Source of the DNA: Spirochaetia bacterium
GTDB taxonomy: Bacteria > Spirochaetota > Spirochaetia > Treponematales > Breznakiellaceae
Assembly (NCBI GenBank): GCA_025997595.1
Contig: BNUU01000001.1
Coordinates: forward strand, 248,001-312,000
Reading direction: 5' to 3'
DNA: 64,000 nucleotides
The notes under the pieces are model-generated. The model saw only the letters and a program-made list of their open reading frames with translations, had not been told where the DNA came from and ran no database searches. Shown one piece after another: positions 41,270 to 50,251 of this stretch (position 1 is the first letter of the stretch; each line of letters starts with the position of its first letter). A program made the translations under genes and the position numbers.

Positions 41270-43059
41270 TGATAGAAGGGAGAGTAAAGCGTATATCAGG
41301 CCCCATCATCCGCGCGGAGGGACTCGGCGGGGCCGGGCTTTTTGACGTGGTGGAAGTGGGGGAGAAGCGGATCATTGGGGAGATTGTCCGCCTTGAAAAG
41401 GCGGAGGCGGTGATCCAGGTCTACGAGGATGACACGGGGCTCCAGGTCGGGGCCCTTGCGGCGTCCACCGGGCGGCCCCTTTCGGCAAAGCTCGGTCCCG
41501 GCCTGATGGGGACTATCTACGACGGGATTCAGCGGCCCCTGGAATTCCTTTTTAAGCAGAGCGGGGCCTTTATGGACCCCGGCGCCCGGGGCGAGCCCCT
41601 GGATTCATCAAAATTGTGGAAATTTGCGCCTGATCCGGACTTGGCCGCCAAGATCGCCGAAGGCGAAAAGGTGGAAGCAAAGCCGGGGCTGGTTTTGGGC
41701 AGCGTAAAAGAGACTGAAAGTATCACCTGCAAGATCATGGTTCCCCCCAACACCAAGGGTGGGACCATCACCTTCCTTGCGGCGATGAGCGAGTTGAACT
41801 GTGATGCCATTGCCGCCAAGACCAGCCGGGGTGAAGACATCACCCTTTCCCAATGGTGGCCGGTGCGTATACCCCGGCCGGGCGCGGAGCGGCTTTCCCC
41901 GGATCAGCCATTGGTTACCGGGGAGCGGGTTATCGACGTGTTTTTCCCCCTGTCCAAAGGGGGGACTGCCGCCATTCCCGGCGGCTTCGGCACCGGGAAG
42001 ACCATGACCCAGCACGCCATTGCCAAGTGGTGCGATGCCGACGTGATCATCTACATCGGCTGCGGGGAGCGGGGCAACGAAATGACCGATGTGCTCACCG
42101 AATTCCCCGAGTTACAGGACCCCCGCACGGGCCGTTCCCTCATGGAACGGACTATCCTTATCGCCAATACTTCCAACATGCCCGTAGCGGCTCGCGAAGT
42201 TTCCATATACACCGGAGTGACCCTGGCGGAATTTTACCGGGACATGGGCTACCATGTGGCGATCATGGCGGACTCCACCAGCCGCTGGGCGGAGGCACTA
42301 AGGGAACTTTCCGGCCGCATGGAAGAGATGCCCGCTGAAGAAGGTTTCCCCGCCTATCTCCCCACCCGGCTTGCGGAATTCTACGAACGGGCCGGCCGGG
42401 TCCGCACCCTTTCCGGCTTCGAGGGTTCGGTTTCCATCATCGGGGCGGTGTCCCCCCCGGGCGGCGACTTTTCCGAGCCGGTGACCCAGCACACCAAGCG
42501 TTTCATCCGCTGTTTCTGGGCACTGGACCGGGACCTGGCAAACGCCCGGCATTACCCGGCTATCAGCTGGATCGATTCCTACTCGGAATACGCCGCGGAA
42601 GTGCAGCCCTGGTGGGAAAAGGTGAACCCTCAGTGGGCAACATCCCGCCAGCAGGCCCTGGACCTCCTTAAGCGGGAACAGCGGCTTGCCGAGATCGTCC
42701 GGCTCATCGGTCCTGATGCCCTCCCCGATGATCAGCGGCTGGTGCTTATTGTCGCCGAGATACTCAAGGACGGTTTCCTCCAGCAAAATTCTTTTGACGA
42801 TGTAGACATGTACTGCGTCCCTGCCAAACAAGTGCGGCTCTTGGAACTGATCATGAACTTTTTCGATAGGGCTGAACTCTGCATCAAACTGGGGGCGCCC
42901 CTCACTAAAATCACCTCCCTGCCCATCCGGGAACGGCTTTCCCGGCTCAAGAGCTCTGTCAAAAACGATGAACTGGGGGGCCTAGAAGATTTTGAGGGTG
43001 AGATGCGCACATCCATGGAAGAGCTTGAGCGGAGTTACCGCAGCAAGGAAATGCTATGA
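41269..43059 (+). CDS. atpA: V-type ATP synthase subunit A (catalytic)
   Basis: The product is 596 residues. The Walker A motif [12 protein letters not shown] is at about residue 240, the catalytic region is [15 protein letters not shown], and [22 protein letters not shown] and the [11 protein letters not shown] loop are present. The family-specific non-homologous insert lies before the P-loop. AGGAGG is six bases before the ATG. It hydrolyses or makes ATP. The stop overlaps subunit B. Confidence 0.96.
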   Translation: MIEGRVKRISGPIIRAEGLGGAGLFDVVEVGEKRIIGEIVRLEKAEAVIQVYEDDTGLQVGALAASTGRPLSAKLGPGLMGTIYDGIQRPLEFLFKQSGAFMDPGARGEPLDSSKLWKFAPDPDLAAKIAEGEKVEAKPGLVLGSVKETESITCKIMVPPNTKGGTITFLAAMSELNCDAIAAKTSRGEDITLSQWWPVRIPRPGAERLSPDQPLVTGERVIDVFFPLSKGGTAAIPGGFGTGKTMTQHAIAKWCDADVIIYIGCGERGNEMTDVLTEFPELQDPRTGRSLMERTILIANTSNMPVAAREVSIYTGVTLAEFYRDMGYHVAIMADSTSRWAEALRELSGRMEEMPAEEGFPAYLPTRLAEFYERAGRVRTLSGFEGSVSIIGAVSPPGGDFSEPVTQHTKRFIRCFWALDRDLANARHYPAISWIDSYSEYAAEVQPWWEKVNPQWATSRQQALDLLKREQRLAEIVRLIGPDALPDDQRLVLIVAEILKDGFLQQNSFDDVDMYCVPAKQVRLLELIMNFFDRAELCIKLGAPLTKITSLPIRERLSRLKSSVKNDELGGLEDFEGEMRTSMEELERSYRSKEML

Positions 43060-44459
43060 AGGGAATCGAATACCGGGGTTTAGACCGGATAGAAGGGCCT
43101 GTGGTGATCACCAGCCGGAGCCGGAACGTGGGCTTTAATGAAGTGGTGGCGGTCTATGACCGGGAAGAGGGCCGCCGGCTGGGCCGGGTGGTGGACATGA
43201 GCGAAGACTGGACCGCCATCCAGCTTTTCGGCAGCAGCACCGGCCTTTCCGCCGCAGACGCTCGTGTGGAATTTCTGGAAAAGCCCATGGAACTGCGGGT
43301 TGGTCCGGGGCTTCTGGGCCGTATCTTCAACGGCCTGGGTGAACCCATCGACGGCTACGGGGATATTTTTTCCTCTACCAGCCTTGACGTGAACGGCCTC
43401 CCCATCAACCCCTATGCCCGGACTTACCCACGGGACTTTATCCAGACCGGTATTTCCGCCATTGACGGCATGAACACCCTGATCCGGGGGCAGAAGCTCC
43501 CGATATTTTCCGGGAACGGCCTGCCCCACAACCACCTCGCCGCCCAGATCGTCCGGCAGGCGAAGATCATCTCCTCCGATGAGCCCTTTGTGGTGGTCTT
43601 CTGCGCCATGGGGGTCAAGTACGATGTGGCCCGGTACTTCCTGGACGACTTTGAACGCACCGGCGTCCTGGCAAATGTGGTGGTCTTCCTCTCACTGGCG
43701 GACGCCCCCAGCCTGGAACGGCTCGTGGCCCCCAAGTGCGCCCTCACCGCCGCGGAGTACCTGGCCTACGAAAAAAACATGCACGTCCTCGTGGTGATGA
43801 CCGACATGACCAACTACTGCGAAGCCCTGCGGGAAGTTTCCTCGATCCGGGGGGAAGTCCCCAGCCGCAAGGGCTACCCCGGCTACCTCTATTCTGATTT
43901 GGCCAGCCTCTACGAGCGGGCGGGCAAAATTTCCGGCTCCTCTGGCTCCATCACCCAAATCCCGATCCTCACCATGCCCAACGACGACATCAGCCACCCC
44001 ATCCCGGACCTTTCCGGCTACATCACCGAGGGCCAGATCGTCCTTGACCGGGAGCTCACCCAGCGCGGGGTCTATCCCCCGGTGGCCGGCCTCCCCAGCC
44101 TTTCCCGGCTCATGAAGGACGGCATCGGCCCCGGCATGACCCGGGAAGACCACAAGGACGTTTCCAGCCAGCTCTTTGCCGCCTATTCCAAAGTCAAGCA
44201 GGTCCGCAACCTCGCCTCGATCATCGGTGAGGAGGAGCTTTCCGAGGCGGACAAACGGTACTTAAAATTCGGCGAAAAGTTTGAGCAGATCTTCCTGACC
44301 CAAAGCGAATTTGAAAACCGCGATATCGGCCGCACTTTGGACCTGGGCTGGGAGGTGCTTACCGAGATACCGCGGGATGAACTGCTGCGGATCAAGCAGG
44401 AGTTGATCGAAAAGTACCTCGACCCGATATTGGCGAGACAGAAGGGGGAAGCGGTTTAG
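43056..44459 (+). CDS. atpB: V-type ATP synthase subunit B
   Basis: This 467-residue non-catalytic nucleotide-binding subunit has an altered P-loop, [19 protein letters not shown], as expected. It also has [35 protein letters not shown] and [19 protein letters not shown]. It alternates with A in the head. The expected next gene, subunit D, is not here but at 55397. A strong promoter for an antitoxin gene begins right after the stop. Confidence 0.95.
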   Translation: MKGIEYRGLDRIEGPVVITSRSRNVGFNEVVAVYDREEGRRLGRVVDMSEDWTAIQLFGSSTGLSAADARVEFLEKPMELRVGPGLLGRIFNGLGEPIDGYGDIFSSTSLDVNGLPINPYARTYPRDFIQTGISAIDGMNTLIRGQKLPIFSGNGLPHNHLAAQIVRQAKIISSDEPFVVVFCAMGVKYDVARYFLDDFERTGVLANVVVFLSLADAPSLERLVAPKCALTAAEYLAYEKNMHVLVVMTDMTNYCEALREVSSIRGEVPSRKGYPGYLYSDLASLYERAGKISGSSGSITQIPILTMPNDDISHPIPDLSGYITEGQIVLDRELTQRGVYPPVAGLPSLSRLMKDGIGPGMTREDHKDVSSQLFAAYSKVKQVRNLASIIGEEELSEADKRYLKFGEKFEQIFLTQSEFENRDIGRTLDLGWEVLTEIPRDELLRIKQELIEKYLDPILARQKGEAV

Positions 44460-44460
44460 T

Positions 44461-44489
44461 TTGACATCTTCCTACTGGTTAGATATACT
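44461..44489 (+). promoter_or_regulatory. Promoter of the antitoxin-PIN module
   Basis: TTGACA (44461-44466), 17 bases and TATACT (44484-44489). It starts two bases after the atpB stop. Confidence 0.65.
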
Positions 44490-44507
44490 GGTTTGTAGGG
44501 AGTATAT

Positions 44508-44741
44508 ATGATCATTGGAACCTTTGCCGCCAAGACCCATTTATCCGAAATGCTTGATGAGATTCAGAAGGGAAAAGACTACACCATCACCAAGCGCGGG
44601 AAGCCTATAGCACGGCTAGTCCCTTTTTCGGAGGATAAAAAAACACGCCGGGAAATAACCCTGGAACTCAAGGAAATTAGAAAAAGAACAATCGGCAAAC
44701 CCTTTGATATCCGCGAAGCAATAGAAGAGGGCAGGCCGTGA
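44508..44741 (+). CDS. Phd/YefM-type antitoxin
   Basis: The 77-residue protein has the Phd/YefM fold at the N-terminus (GTFAAKTHLSEMLDEIQKGKDYTITKRGKPIARLVP) and a basic, then acidic C-terminal tail that should wrap the toxin. It would neutralise the PIN protein and repress the promoter. AGGGAG precedes the ATG. The stop overlaps the toxin's GTG start by four bases. Confidence 0.85.
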   Translation: MIIGTFAAKTHLSEMLDEIQKGKDYTITKRGKPIARLVPFSEDKKTRREITLELKEIRKRTIGKPFDIREAIEEGRP

Positions 44742-45151
44742 ATTATATTTTAGATTGTTCATTCATTGCCCCCTTAATACTTGCCGAGGATGATTCAGAG
44801 CGGGTAGAGAAAGCATTTAACAAGATAAAAGAAACCGATGTCATATATGTGCCGCAGTTGTTTTGGTACGAAATAGCGAATGTAATGAAGAAAGCAGTCG
44901 CGAGGAAACGTATAAGCAGCGCCGATGCCATAAACGGCCTGGGGTTATTGTCCGGATATTCTTTACATACCGACGCAGAAACCGGCAGCATCTATACGAT
45001 ATTATTATTGGGGCTTGCGGAAAAATATGATCTTTACTGTTATGACGCTTCATATCTCGAACTGGCAATCAGAAAAGGCGGCGTTGTGGGAACAAACGAT
45101 ACTAAGCTTACAGCGGCCTGCAAGAAGGCCGGTGTTAAAACTATTTTGTAG
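44738..45151 (+). CDS. vapC: PIN-domain ribonuclease toxin (VapC-like)
   Basis: This 137-residue PIN protein has acidic residues at the expected sites: Asp in NYILDCS, Glu in YEIANVM, Asp in CYDASYLELA and Asp in TNDTKL. VapC toxins cut specific RNAs, often tRNAs. It starts with GTG in GTGA overlap with the antitoxin. With all four acidic positions kept, it looks functional. It forms the left edge of the island that splits the ATPase operon. Confidence 0.85.
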   Translation: MNYILDCSFIAPLILAEDDSERVEKAFNKIKETDVIYVPQLFWYEIANVMKKAVARKRISSADAINGLGLLSGYSLHTDAETGSIYTILLLGLAEKYDLYCYDASYLELAIRKGGVVGTNDTKLTAACKKAGVKTIL

Positions 45152-45180
45152 AAATGGGGCAAGCGCCCCTTGATCCTATT

Positions 45181-45217
45181 CTCGATCCTGGTGGCGCAGA
45201 AGGGGGAGATGCGGTAA
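45181..45217 (+). pseudogene. Possible remnant of an atpB 3' end
   Basis: In the frame ending at the TAA of 45215-45217 the bases read ILVAQKGEMR then stop, against [10 protein letters not shown] at the end of atpB. CAGAAGGGGGA is identical in both. The match covers only about ten codons, so it is suggestive. It lies just after the PIN toxin and could be the scar of an insertion next to atpB. Confidence 0.4.
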
Positions 45218-45219
45218 GG

Positions 45220-45854
45220 TTATTGTACAACATCATATTGCACCAATCCCCAATGGGTACCAATTTTTGACGGCCCGCCTGATATTTTTATTGAATCAAT
45301 ATCCGATGGAATGGTTAATGTCAACTCAAAATTTCCGGTCCTGTTATTTTTTCCGATTTTACCGTCATACCCAAATCCCTTTGAATAACCGTTTATGCCG
45401 ATGGATTCAATGCCAGTAAGGCTGCTGCCGGATCAACAAAAACCTGGGCCATAAGTTCTTTTGAAATATTCCTGACGCGGGCCTCCATTTTATCATTTCG
45501 ATATTTTGAGGTGTTTGTACTCAGCGCGGCATATTGCTTTATGGTATTATTTGCCTGGGTTACCAAATTTTTTTTCGCGCCTTCCCGTTGGGTATATTCA
45601 TACAAAAATGAACAATCCCCCCATTTGATCGCCTCCGCGACAAGTTCGGCATCTGTCATGGTACTTGCCGCTTGTTCGGCCGGCGGCCTTGGGCTTTTAA
45701 CCTGTGAACCATTATTGGCGCCTGAACTGCTTCCATTGTCGCCGGAACGGCTGCCATTGCCAGAATCAGACAAAGAATTTAAAGAAGCGCGTCCGGCAAA
45801 AAACGCCGTAATTGTTAAGAAGCACATTACCTTCAAAACAAAGAATTTTTTCAT
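45220..45854 (-). pseudogene. Exported protein gene with a frameshift
   Basis: An ATG at 45854 with an AAGGAG box opens a 153-codon frame. It has a signal peptide (MKKFFVLKVMCFLTITAFFAG), a Ser/Gly/Asn-rich linker and a helical segment, and stops near 45393. In another frame, coding-like sequence continues from about 45425 to a TAA at 45220: LTGIESIGINGYSKGFGYDG, then NFELTLTIPSDIDSIKISGG, ending WGLVQYDVVQ. A single frameshift near 45400-45430 would join the two into about 210 residues. The family is not recognised. The alternative is that the 153-residue form is the real product. Confidence 0.55.
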
Positions 45855-45874
45855 AACAGCTCCTTCCGTAAAAT

Positions 45875-45904
45875 TATCTTAAAAACCTACCTGATTTTAA
45901 GATA
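45875..45904. promoter_or_regulatory. Perfect inverted repeat, possible operator
   Basis: TATCTTAAAA and TTTTAAGATA flank ten bases, 20 bases upstream of the exported-protein start and facing the XRE regulator gene. The size suits a dimeric repressor. Confidence 0.4.
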
Positions 45905-45953
45905 ATGAGCCAATAGACATAAATATCATATATTATAATTAGTTTATAGCTGA

Positions 45954-45983
45954 TTGTAAAGCTCTTTTACTAGCTATTAGCAT
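45954..45983 (+). promoter_or_regulatory. Promoter predicting a leaderless XRE-regulator mRNA
   Basis: TTGTAA (45954-45959), 18 bases, TAGCAT (45978-45983), then six bases to the ATG at 45990. No ribosome-binding site is present. Confidence 0.45.
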
Positions 45984-45989
45984 AAAAAT

Positions 45990-46373
45990 ATGAGTCTGAG
46001 GGACCTTTTTATCCTAAATTTAAAGAAAATCAGAAAATCTGAGGGCCTTTCGCAGATGAAATTGGCGGAAAAGTGTAATACCGCCGCAAGTTATATCGGA
46101 GAAATCGAAATTGGCAGGAAATTTCCCTCCGTAGAGATGATTGAAAAAATCGCCGGAGCCCTCAAGGTGGAGCCCTACCTGCTTTTTAAGGAGGAGCGGC
46201 CAAAGCCTTCCATAAGTACAGAAGCGCGGACCTTATATGCCAGACTTTCGCTCAAAGACCGGGACGCTTTTAACGGTCTGCTTATGTTGGCCATGGGGCG
46301 TGGTCTTGAAGCGGCCGTCACCCCTGAACAGCCGGAGGCTCCCCCGGACGAACAACCGGGAAGCGCGGAATAG
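45990..46373 (+). CDS. XRE-family transcriptional regulator
   Basis: Residues 8-63 of this 127-residue protein are a Cro/cI-type helix-turn-helix (LKKIRKSEGLSQMKLAEKCNTAASYIGEIEIGRKFPS). A short helical region and an acidic Pro-rich tail follow. It is divergent from the exported-protein gene, with an inverted repeat between. Its target is unknown, and self-control is plausible. Confidence 0.85.
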   Translation: MSLRDLFILNLKKIRKSEGLSQMKLAEKCNTAASYIGEIEIGRKFPSVEMIEKIAGALKVEPYLLFKEERPKPSISTEARTLYARLSLKDRDAFNGLLMLAMGRGLEAAVTPEQPEAPPDEQPGSAE

Positions 46374-46517
46374 CGAAGCCGAAACTACCGGATGGGGTTA
46401 AAAAAACAGGCGATGAAGGTTAATTTGGCGGCAGATAGTCCGCAGCTGCCGTCAAACCCCTTGATATTCCATCGCTTCTAATTCTTCCATGACCCGGACA
46501 ATGTATTAACCAAAGTG

Positions 46518-47150
46518 TTAATTGAACAACCCGTTCCTGCGGATGTCATCCATGATGTCGGCGTAAATTGCCTGTTCCGCTTCGGACATTGCCTTGTTGT
46601 TATCAATAATGTTCTGTATATTGCGGACTATCTGGTCATTGATGCTTTTCTTGGCTCCAATATACAGCACATAAGCCTGATACCGTTCTTCCCTGGTTGA
46701 TCTGGTCCTGATAAATCTCCACCAATCGGCAACCTTGCGGACGCCGGTATAAGAAGCGTTACTCAAAATTTCTGTGGTTACTGTCAAACCTCTTTCAATT
46801 TCATCCCCATTGGACCCGCTGATTTTGGCCTGCGCATTATCCTGCACCGATGTAGCAATGAGGGACGCAATCTCCCTGGGGCCATCTACATTACTTGTCC
46901 ATGCAACAATAAAATCCTTGTCCCGGCCCTCATCTGAAATCACAAAGCAATAGTTGTCTTTGTATTCATCCAGCTTTTCTACGGCTAAATTTCCCCCGGA
47001 CAAATAGGCATCTATCCATTTCGGCGTAGCAACACTCATTGCCCCCTTATCATCAAGGATCTCCGGTCCTGACGCACACCCGGCAAACATCGACAGCACG
47101 ATCGCCGCAGCGCATAACAAAAATCCCTTCCTTCTTTCAATCACCTTCAT
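46518..47150 (-). CDS. Lipoprotein of unknown function
   Basis: This 210-residue protein has a lipobox (VLSMFAGC, Cys near residue 25). After it comes an alpha/beta region with ATPKWIDAYLSGG and FVISDEGRDKDFIVAWTSN, then a helical, charged C-terminus. AGGAG lies before the ATG at 47150. It follows the LPP20-like gene by 66 bases on the same strand, and both may be in one transcript. I do not recognise a family with certainty. Confidence 0.65.
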   Translation of the reverse strand: MKVIERRKGFLLCAAAIVLSMFAGCASGPEILDDKGAMSVATPKWIDAYLSGGNLAVEKLDEYKDNYCFVISDEGRDKDFIVAWTSNVDGPREIASLIATSVQDNAQAKISGSNGDEIERGLTVTTEILSNASYTGVRKVADWWRFIRTRSTREERYQAYVLYIGAKKSINDQIVRNIQNIIDNNKAMSEAEQAIYADIMDDIRRNGLFN

Positions 47151-47216
47151 CTCTTTTCTCCTGAACAAATATTTCCAAGCCGGCGCTGTAACACATCGCC
47201 TTTAACGGCTTATCTT

Positions 47217-48275
47217 TCATAATGAATCAAGGTACGCATCAAATTCCTTTGCAAAGCCGCTTTCGGTAATTACCGTTTCCGCGCTGCGGATTGCCCTTTG
47301 CTTTGATTCGTTTTGACTTCTATGCCCTTCCCGGTCATTTGCGGAAAAGGACAATAACTCATTTCCCTCTTTGTCCATTAAAGAGGCGGTCAGTATAAAT
47401 CGTGTGTAGTAATACTGCGTGTCATCAAAAGGCGCATCTTCTGTTTTAAAATCCGCTTTTAGGGTATAGGGTCTGTCTGCCGGGGATGAGCCTGCTGCTG
47501 CGGCGGTTCTAAAGCCCTGTTTGGAAAAAACCGAGGCAAAGGCTTTTGCGATACGGCTGTCCACATCCCCTGTCACCGCTGCCCGGATAACAATCAATGC
47601 CGTTTGTTCCCGCAAAGATGAGCGTATCCTGTTCGCGTTTCCATAGGCGGGCCCTTGGTTCGCTGCGTCCGGGTTCAGCACTCCGAGGATGTTGTAAAAA
47701 TTATCCGTCAGTTCCGCAATACCTGCGGCAAAGCCAAGGTCTGCATAGGCGGTGAAGCTGCCGCTTGCCTTTTCTGCGGCTTCTTGCAGAGACCTGATCA
47801 GCGCTTCATTCTCCTGAATCAGCGCCGTATACCGGGCTGCGCCTTCGGCCCGGTTCATTCGTGCGCTTGCATAGACAACATTGTTCCGCTTATCGGCCCA
47901 GACATCCCTTCGAACACCGGCCAGTCCTGAAACGGCCGACACAGTCATAAGTTCCTGTAATAGTTTTCTGTCTTCCCCTGTTTCGCCTGTTTCTTTCCCC
48001 TTCTTTCGCTGTACTTTGTTCTCTATGACCCGGCTAGACCGGGTTATTGCTTGAACATCGACTTTAAAGACCCGGACAAGGGCAGTCATGGCGGCATCTT
48101 CCGCAGCGTTTCTGTCGGCGCCGGTCTCTACGACGCAGAGCCAGTCATGGCCGGGGTATGCGTCATCGGGATTGGTTACCCAGAGCGGGGCCTTATTGGC
48201 GGGACTTGACGCGCAGGAAAAGAGCAGGAGGGAAAGGGGGAGAAGGAAAAGCCGATTCCGTGTCTTGTAATTTGA
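47217..48275 (-). CDS. LPP20-like lipoprotein, 5' end unclear
   Basis: About 350 residues. The N-terminus contains a lipoprotein signal NRLFLLPLSLLLFSCASSP. The segment APLWVTNPDDAYPGHDWLCVV followed by AEDAAMTALVRVF is typical of LPP20-type proteins. The C-terminal part resembles a second beta-rich domain. No ATG, GTG or TTG stands before the lipobox in this frame close to the signal. The frame runs on antisense through the antitoxin gene at 48312. The native start may have been lost when that module arrived, so the boundary given is approximate. Confidence 0.5.
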   Translation of the reverse strand, partial: SNYKTRNRLFLLPLSLLLFSCASSPANKAPLWVTNPDDAYPGHDWLCVVETGADRNAAEDAAMTALVRVFKVDVQAITRSSRVIENKVQRKKGKETGETGEDRKLLQELMTVSAVSGLAGVRRDVWADKRNNVVYASARMNRAEGAARYTALIQENEALIRSLQEAAEKASGSFTAYADLGFAAGIAELTDNFYNILGVLNPDAANQGPAYGNANRIRSSLREQTALIVIRAAVTGDVDSRIAKAFASVFSKQGFRTAAAAGSSPADRPYTLKADFKTEDAPFDDTQYYYTRFILTASLMDKEGNELLSFSANDREGHRSQNESKQRAIRSAETVITESGFAKEFDAYLDSL

Positions 48276-48311
48276 TAATTTTAGTGGTAAAATAAAAAAA
48301 GTGAGGAAATT

Positions 48312-48590
48312 ATGTCTGACACCGAGTTGCTTTTGAAGGAAATTGAAGGGCTTCCCGCTGATTATATGGGTGAAATCCTTGATTTTGTGGGTTATCTCAA
48401 ACATAAAGCCCCCTCGGCGGTAAAAATATCCACAACCCATGAGGACTTTACCAAAAACTTGGCGGAAATTAGGCAACTTTGCAAAGACTCTTCGATTACC
48501 GTTGATAGTTTTCTTGAAGAACGCCATGCAGAAACAGAACGTGAGGAAGTGAAGTACCGCCGTGCATTCCACCATGAAGGCAAAAAATGA
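48312..48590 (+). CDS. Antitoxin of a PIN module (DUF2281-like)
   Basis: The N-terminus of this 92-residue protein (LLLKEIEGLPADYMGEILDFVGYLKHK) resembles the DUF2281 family of small antitoxins. The rest is helical and charged. A GAGG box is seven bases ahead of the ATG. The stop overlaps the toxin start (ATGA). Since the toxin is broken, the antitoxin may now be an orphan. Confidence 0.7.
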   Translation: MSDTELLLKEIEGLPADYMGEILDFVGYLKHKAPSAVKISTTHEDFTKNLAEIRQLCKDSSITVDSFLEERHAETEREEVKYRRAFHHEGKK

Positions 48591-49012
48591 TCTATGTTCT
48601 GGACGCTTGCGCCATTATTGCTCTTATCAAAGAGGAACCAGGCGCCGGTGTGATTCAAAATTTGATAGAACAGGCTATAGATGGAGAAATAACGCTTTGT
48701 ATGAACATGGTCAATCTTATTGAAGTTCACTATGGTTTTTTCCGTGATAGGGGCAAGGAAGCTGCCGATGTCATTCTTGATCATATCTATAAAATGCCCA
48801 TACAATTTCACCCCATGATAGATGAGAAAATTTTTTATGAAGCATCGAGGATCAAGTGAACGTATACAATGTCTCTGGGTGACGCTATTGGCCTTGCCAC
48901 CGCCATAAACCTGGAGGGCGTTTTTGTCAGTTCCGACGGCGAACTTGTGGAGCCGAAAACCCAGGAACACGCCCCGGTTTTCTGGTTCCGGCCCCCCAAA
49001 CAAAAGGGCTGA
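48587..49012 (+). pseudogene. PIN-domain toxin interrupted by an in-frame TGA
   Basis: The first 90 codons encode a PIN N-terminus (MIYVLDACAIIALIKEE, with the first Asp, and NLIEVHYG with Glu). Codon 91 is TGA (48857-48859). Past it the same frame continues for 51 codons with the expected PIN C-terminus: TMSLGDAIGLATAINLEGVFVSSDGE, including the Asp of the third acidic site. A single-base change from CGA or AGA explains the stop. The product is probably inactive. Confidence 0.75.
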
Positions 49013-49156
49013 ATCCGCAGAGACGTTGTTTTTGTTCAAATCACAAAATGGCATATTCCTCACTACTCCTTCGGTTTTCTAAACTTGGTGACAGGCAGTT
49101 TTTTCTTCCCCAGTATCATTCATAATTTCACCGAATTCAATATATTGAAAATGGTT

Positions 49157-49465
49157 TTATTTTTTATCTGCTGATTCGGTATCAGGCACTATGGGCGCAT
49201 CCACACGATGTATTATCTGTGAATTCCTGACCAATGATTCTAAACTACTGATGCAGCTTATTGAAGGTGGTATTTTTTTATAGGCATATTTATCTCCGGA
49301 GGATGGCCAGATTGATTTTTCCAACATTGATTTAGCAAAAGGTTCACCATACTTATAAATATTTTCTATCATATCTGCAATTCTTTTATGTAATTGAATA
49401 TCTTCATTAGGACAATCAATTCTAAGTCTGGAAAGAATTTGCAAAGCATCAGTTTTATTACTCAT
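49157..49465 (-). CDS. Small hypothetical protein
   Basis: A 102-residue soluble protein, mainly helical (ALQILSRLRIDCPNEDIQLHKRIADMIENIYKYG). Its ATG lies inside the end of the membrane-protein gene (eight-base overlap), so it is probably translated with it. No family is recognised. Base composition is AT-rich like the rest of the island. Confidence 0.55.
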   Translation of the reverse strand: MSNKTDALQILSRLRIDCPNEDIQLHKRIADMIENIYKYGEPFAKSMLEKSIWPSSGDKYAYKKIPPSISCISSLESLVRNSQIIHRVDAPIVPDTESADKK

Positions 49466-49697
49466 TTTCTTGATCCCGCTCAATAAATAGTTTCCTAATA
49501 TCTTCCATTGTTTGTTGCTCTGCAAATTCCCAGCCATTTCCTTTAGTCATTGTCCACAGTTTTTGAATAATAAAATCCAATACAACTTGTTTGTAAACAA
49601 TTCCTATGCAAATGCAGAATATAATAAAGAAGAAGAAAAAGAATAAGTTTAATGGCCATTTATCATATATTGATAAAATAAATTGATATATGTTCAT
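49458..49697 (-). CDS. Small single-span membrane protein
   Basis: The 79-residue protein has one hydrophobic span rich in Phe and Ile (LNLFFFFFFIIFCICIGIVY), followed by a soluble C-terminus. A GGTGGTTGGG stretch precedes the ATG at 49697. It overlaps the next gene. The pair could be an accessory defence or phage-related unit, but there is no motif to support this. Confidence 0.5.
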   Translation of the reverse strand: MNIYQFILSIYDKWPLNLFFFFFFIIFCICIGIVYKQVVLDFIIQKLWTMTKGNGWEFAEQQTMEDIRKLFIERDQENE

Positions 49698-49708
49698 CCC
49701 AACCACCT

Positions 49709-49832
49709 TTTACTCCCATCCCCCGCCATACGCCGCTTACTGCGTAATCTTCCTGATACGGTGATTATCTAAATCCGCAACATACACATCACCCTCGTTA
49801 TCAAACGCCATAACCAGATCCTTTGTGGTACT
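49709..49832 (-). pseudogene. Fossil 3' ends of lost surface-protein genes
   Basis: On the minus strand 49737-49832 encodes VMAFDNEGDVYVADLDNHRIRKITQ and a stop, the last repeat of an NHL-type beta-propeller protein. Just after it, 49709-49733 encodes AYGGGWE and a stop, matching the VYGSAGGWE end of the 941-residue lipoprotein at 50252. No start or remaining body is present for either. Confidence 0.55.
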
Positions 49833-50233
49833 TCCCCGCTATCAAAAATGTATATCTACCGCATCTGCGGAGAAATCCTTTATTACACAAAGACGTCCGG
49901 CATACATCAGATGCCTTTACGTTCATCTGTCACCTTTTTTTCAGCTCCTTATAGCTGCATCTTGAGTTACAATGATCGTCTACAAAACAACCTCTATCAC
50001 ACCCGTAAATATGTCCATCTTTATGGATCACTTTAGTAAGATTAACCCCCCAAATTTGTTTAGCTTCATCTGTTGGATCCACAAGTAAATGAAAGCAATT
50101 CTCATAAATTGTCGTAGCCATTTTTTCTTCCTTCGCGGGGCTTTCCCCGCCATCAAAAATTGTTTATGTCCACCGCATAAGCGGAGAACTTTGTTATGCA
50201 AAGACACCCGGCCATACCAGACACCTTTGCACT
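49831..50233. repeat. Pair of diverged direct repeats around a small gene
   Basis: About 90 bases at 49831-49920 (TTCCCCGCTATCAAAAATG ... AAAGACGTCCGGCATAC) recur at 50141-50233 (TTTCCCCGCCATCAAAAATTG ... AAAGACACCCGGCCATAC) with roughly three quarters identity by eye. They flank the 63-residue Cys-rich gene. Confidence 0.65.
49930..50121 (-). CDS. Small Cys-rich protein
   Basis: This 63-residue protein has five Cys residues, four of them in GCDRGCFVDDHCNSRC at about 41-56, which may bind a metal. It has no signal peptide. GGAAG lies five bases before the ATG. It is not recognised as a family member. It lies between two copies of a diverged direct repeat. Confidence 0.5.
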   Translation of the reverse strand: MATTIYENCFHLLVDPTDEAKQIWGVNLTKVIHKDGHIYGCDRGCFVDDHCNSRCSYKELKKR

Positions 50234-50251
50234 ACTCCCTTCCTACTCCCT

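Noticed and set aside
48857-48859. TGA in the PIN gene as selenocysteine
   Set aside because: No SECIS-like hairpin follows, the position is not a catalytic Cys, and a simple CGA/AGA to TGA change explains it.
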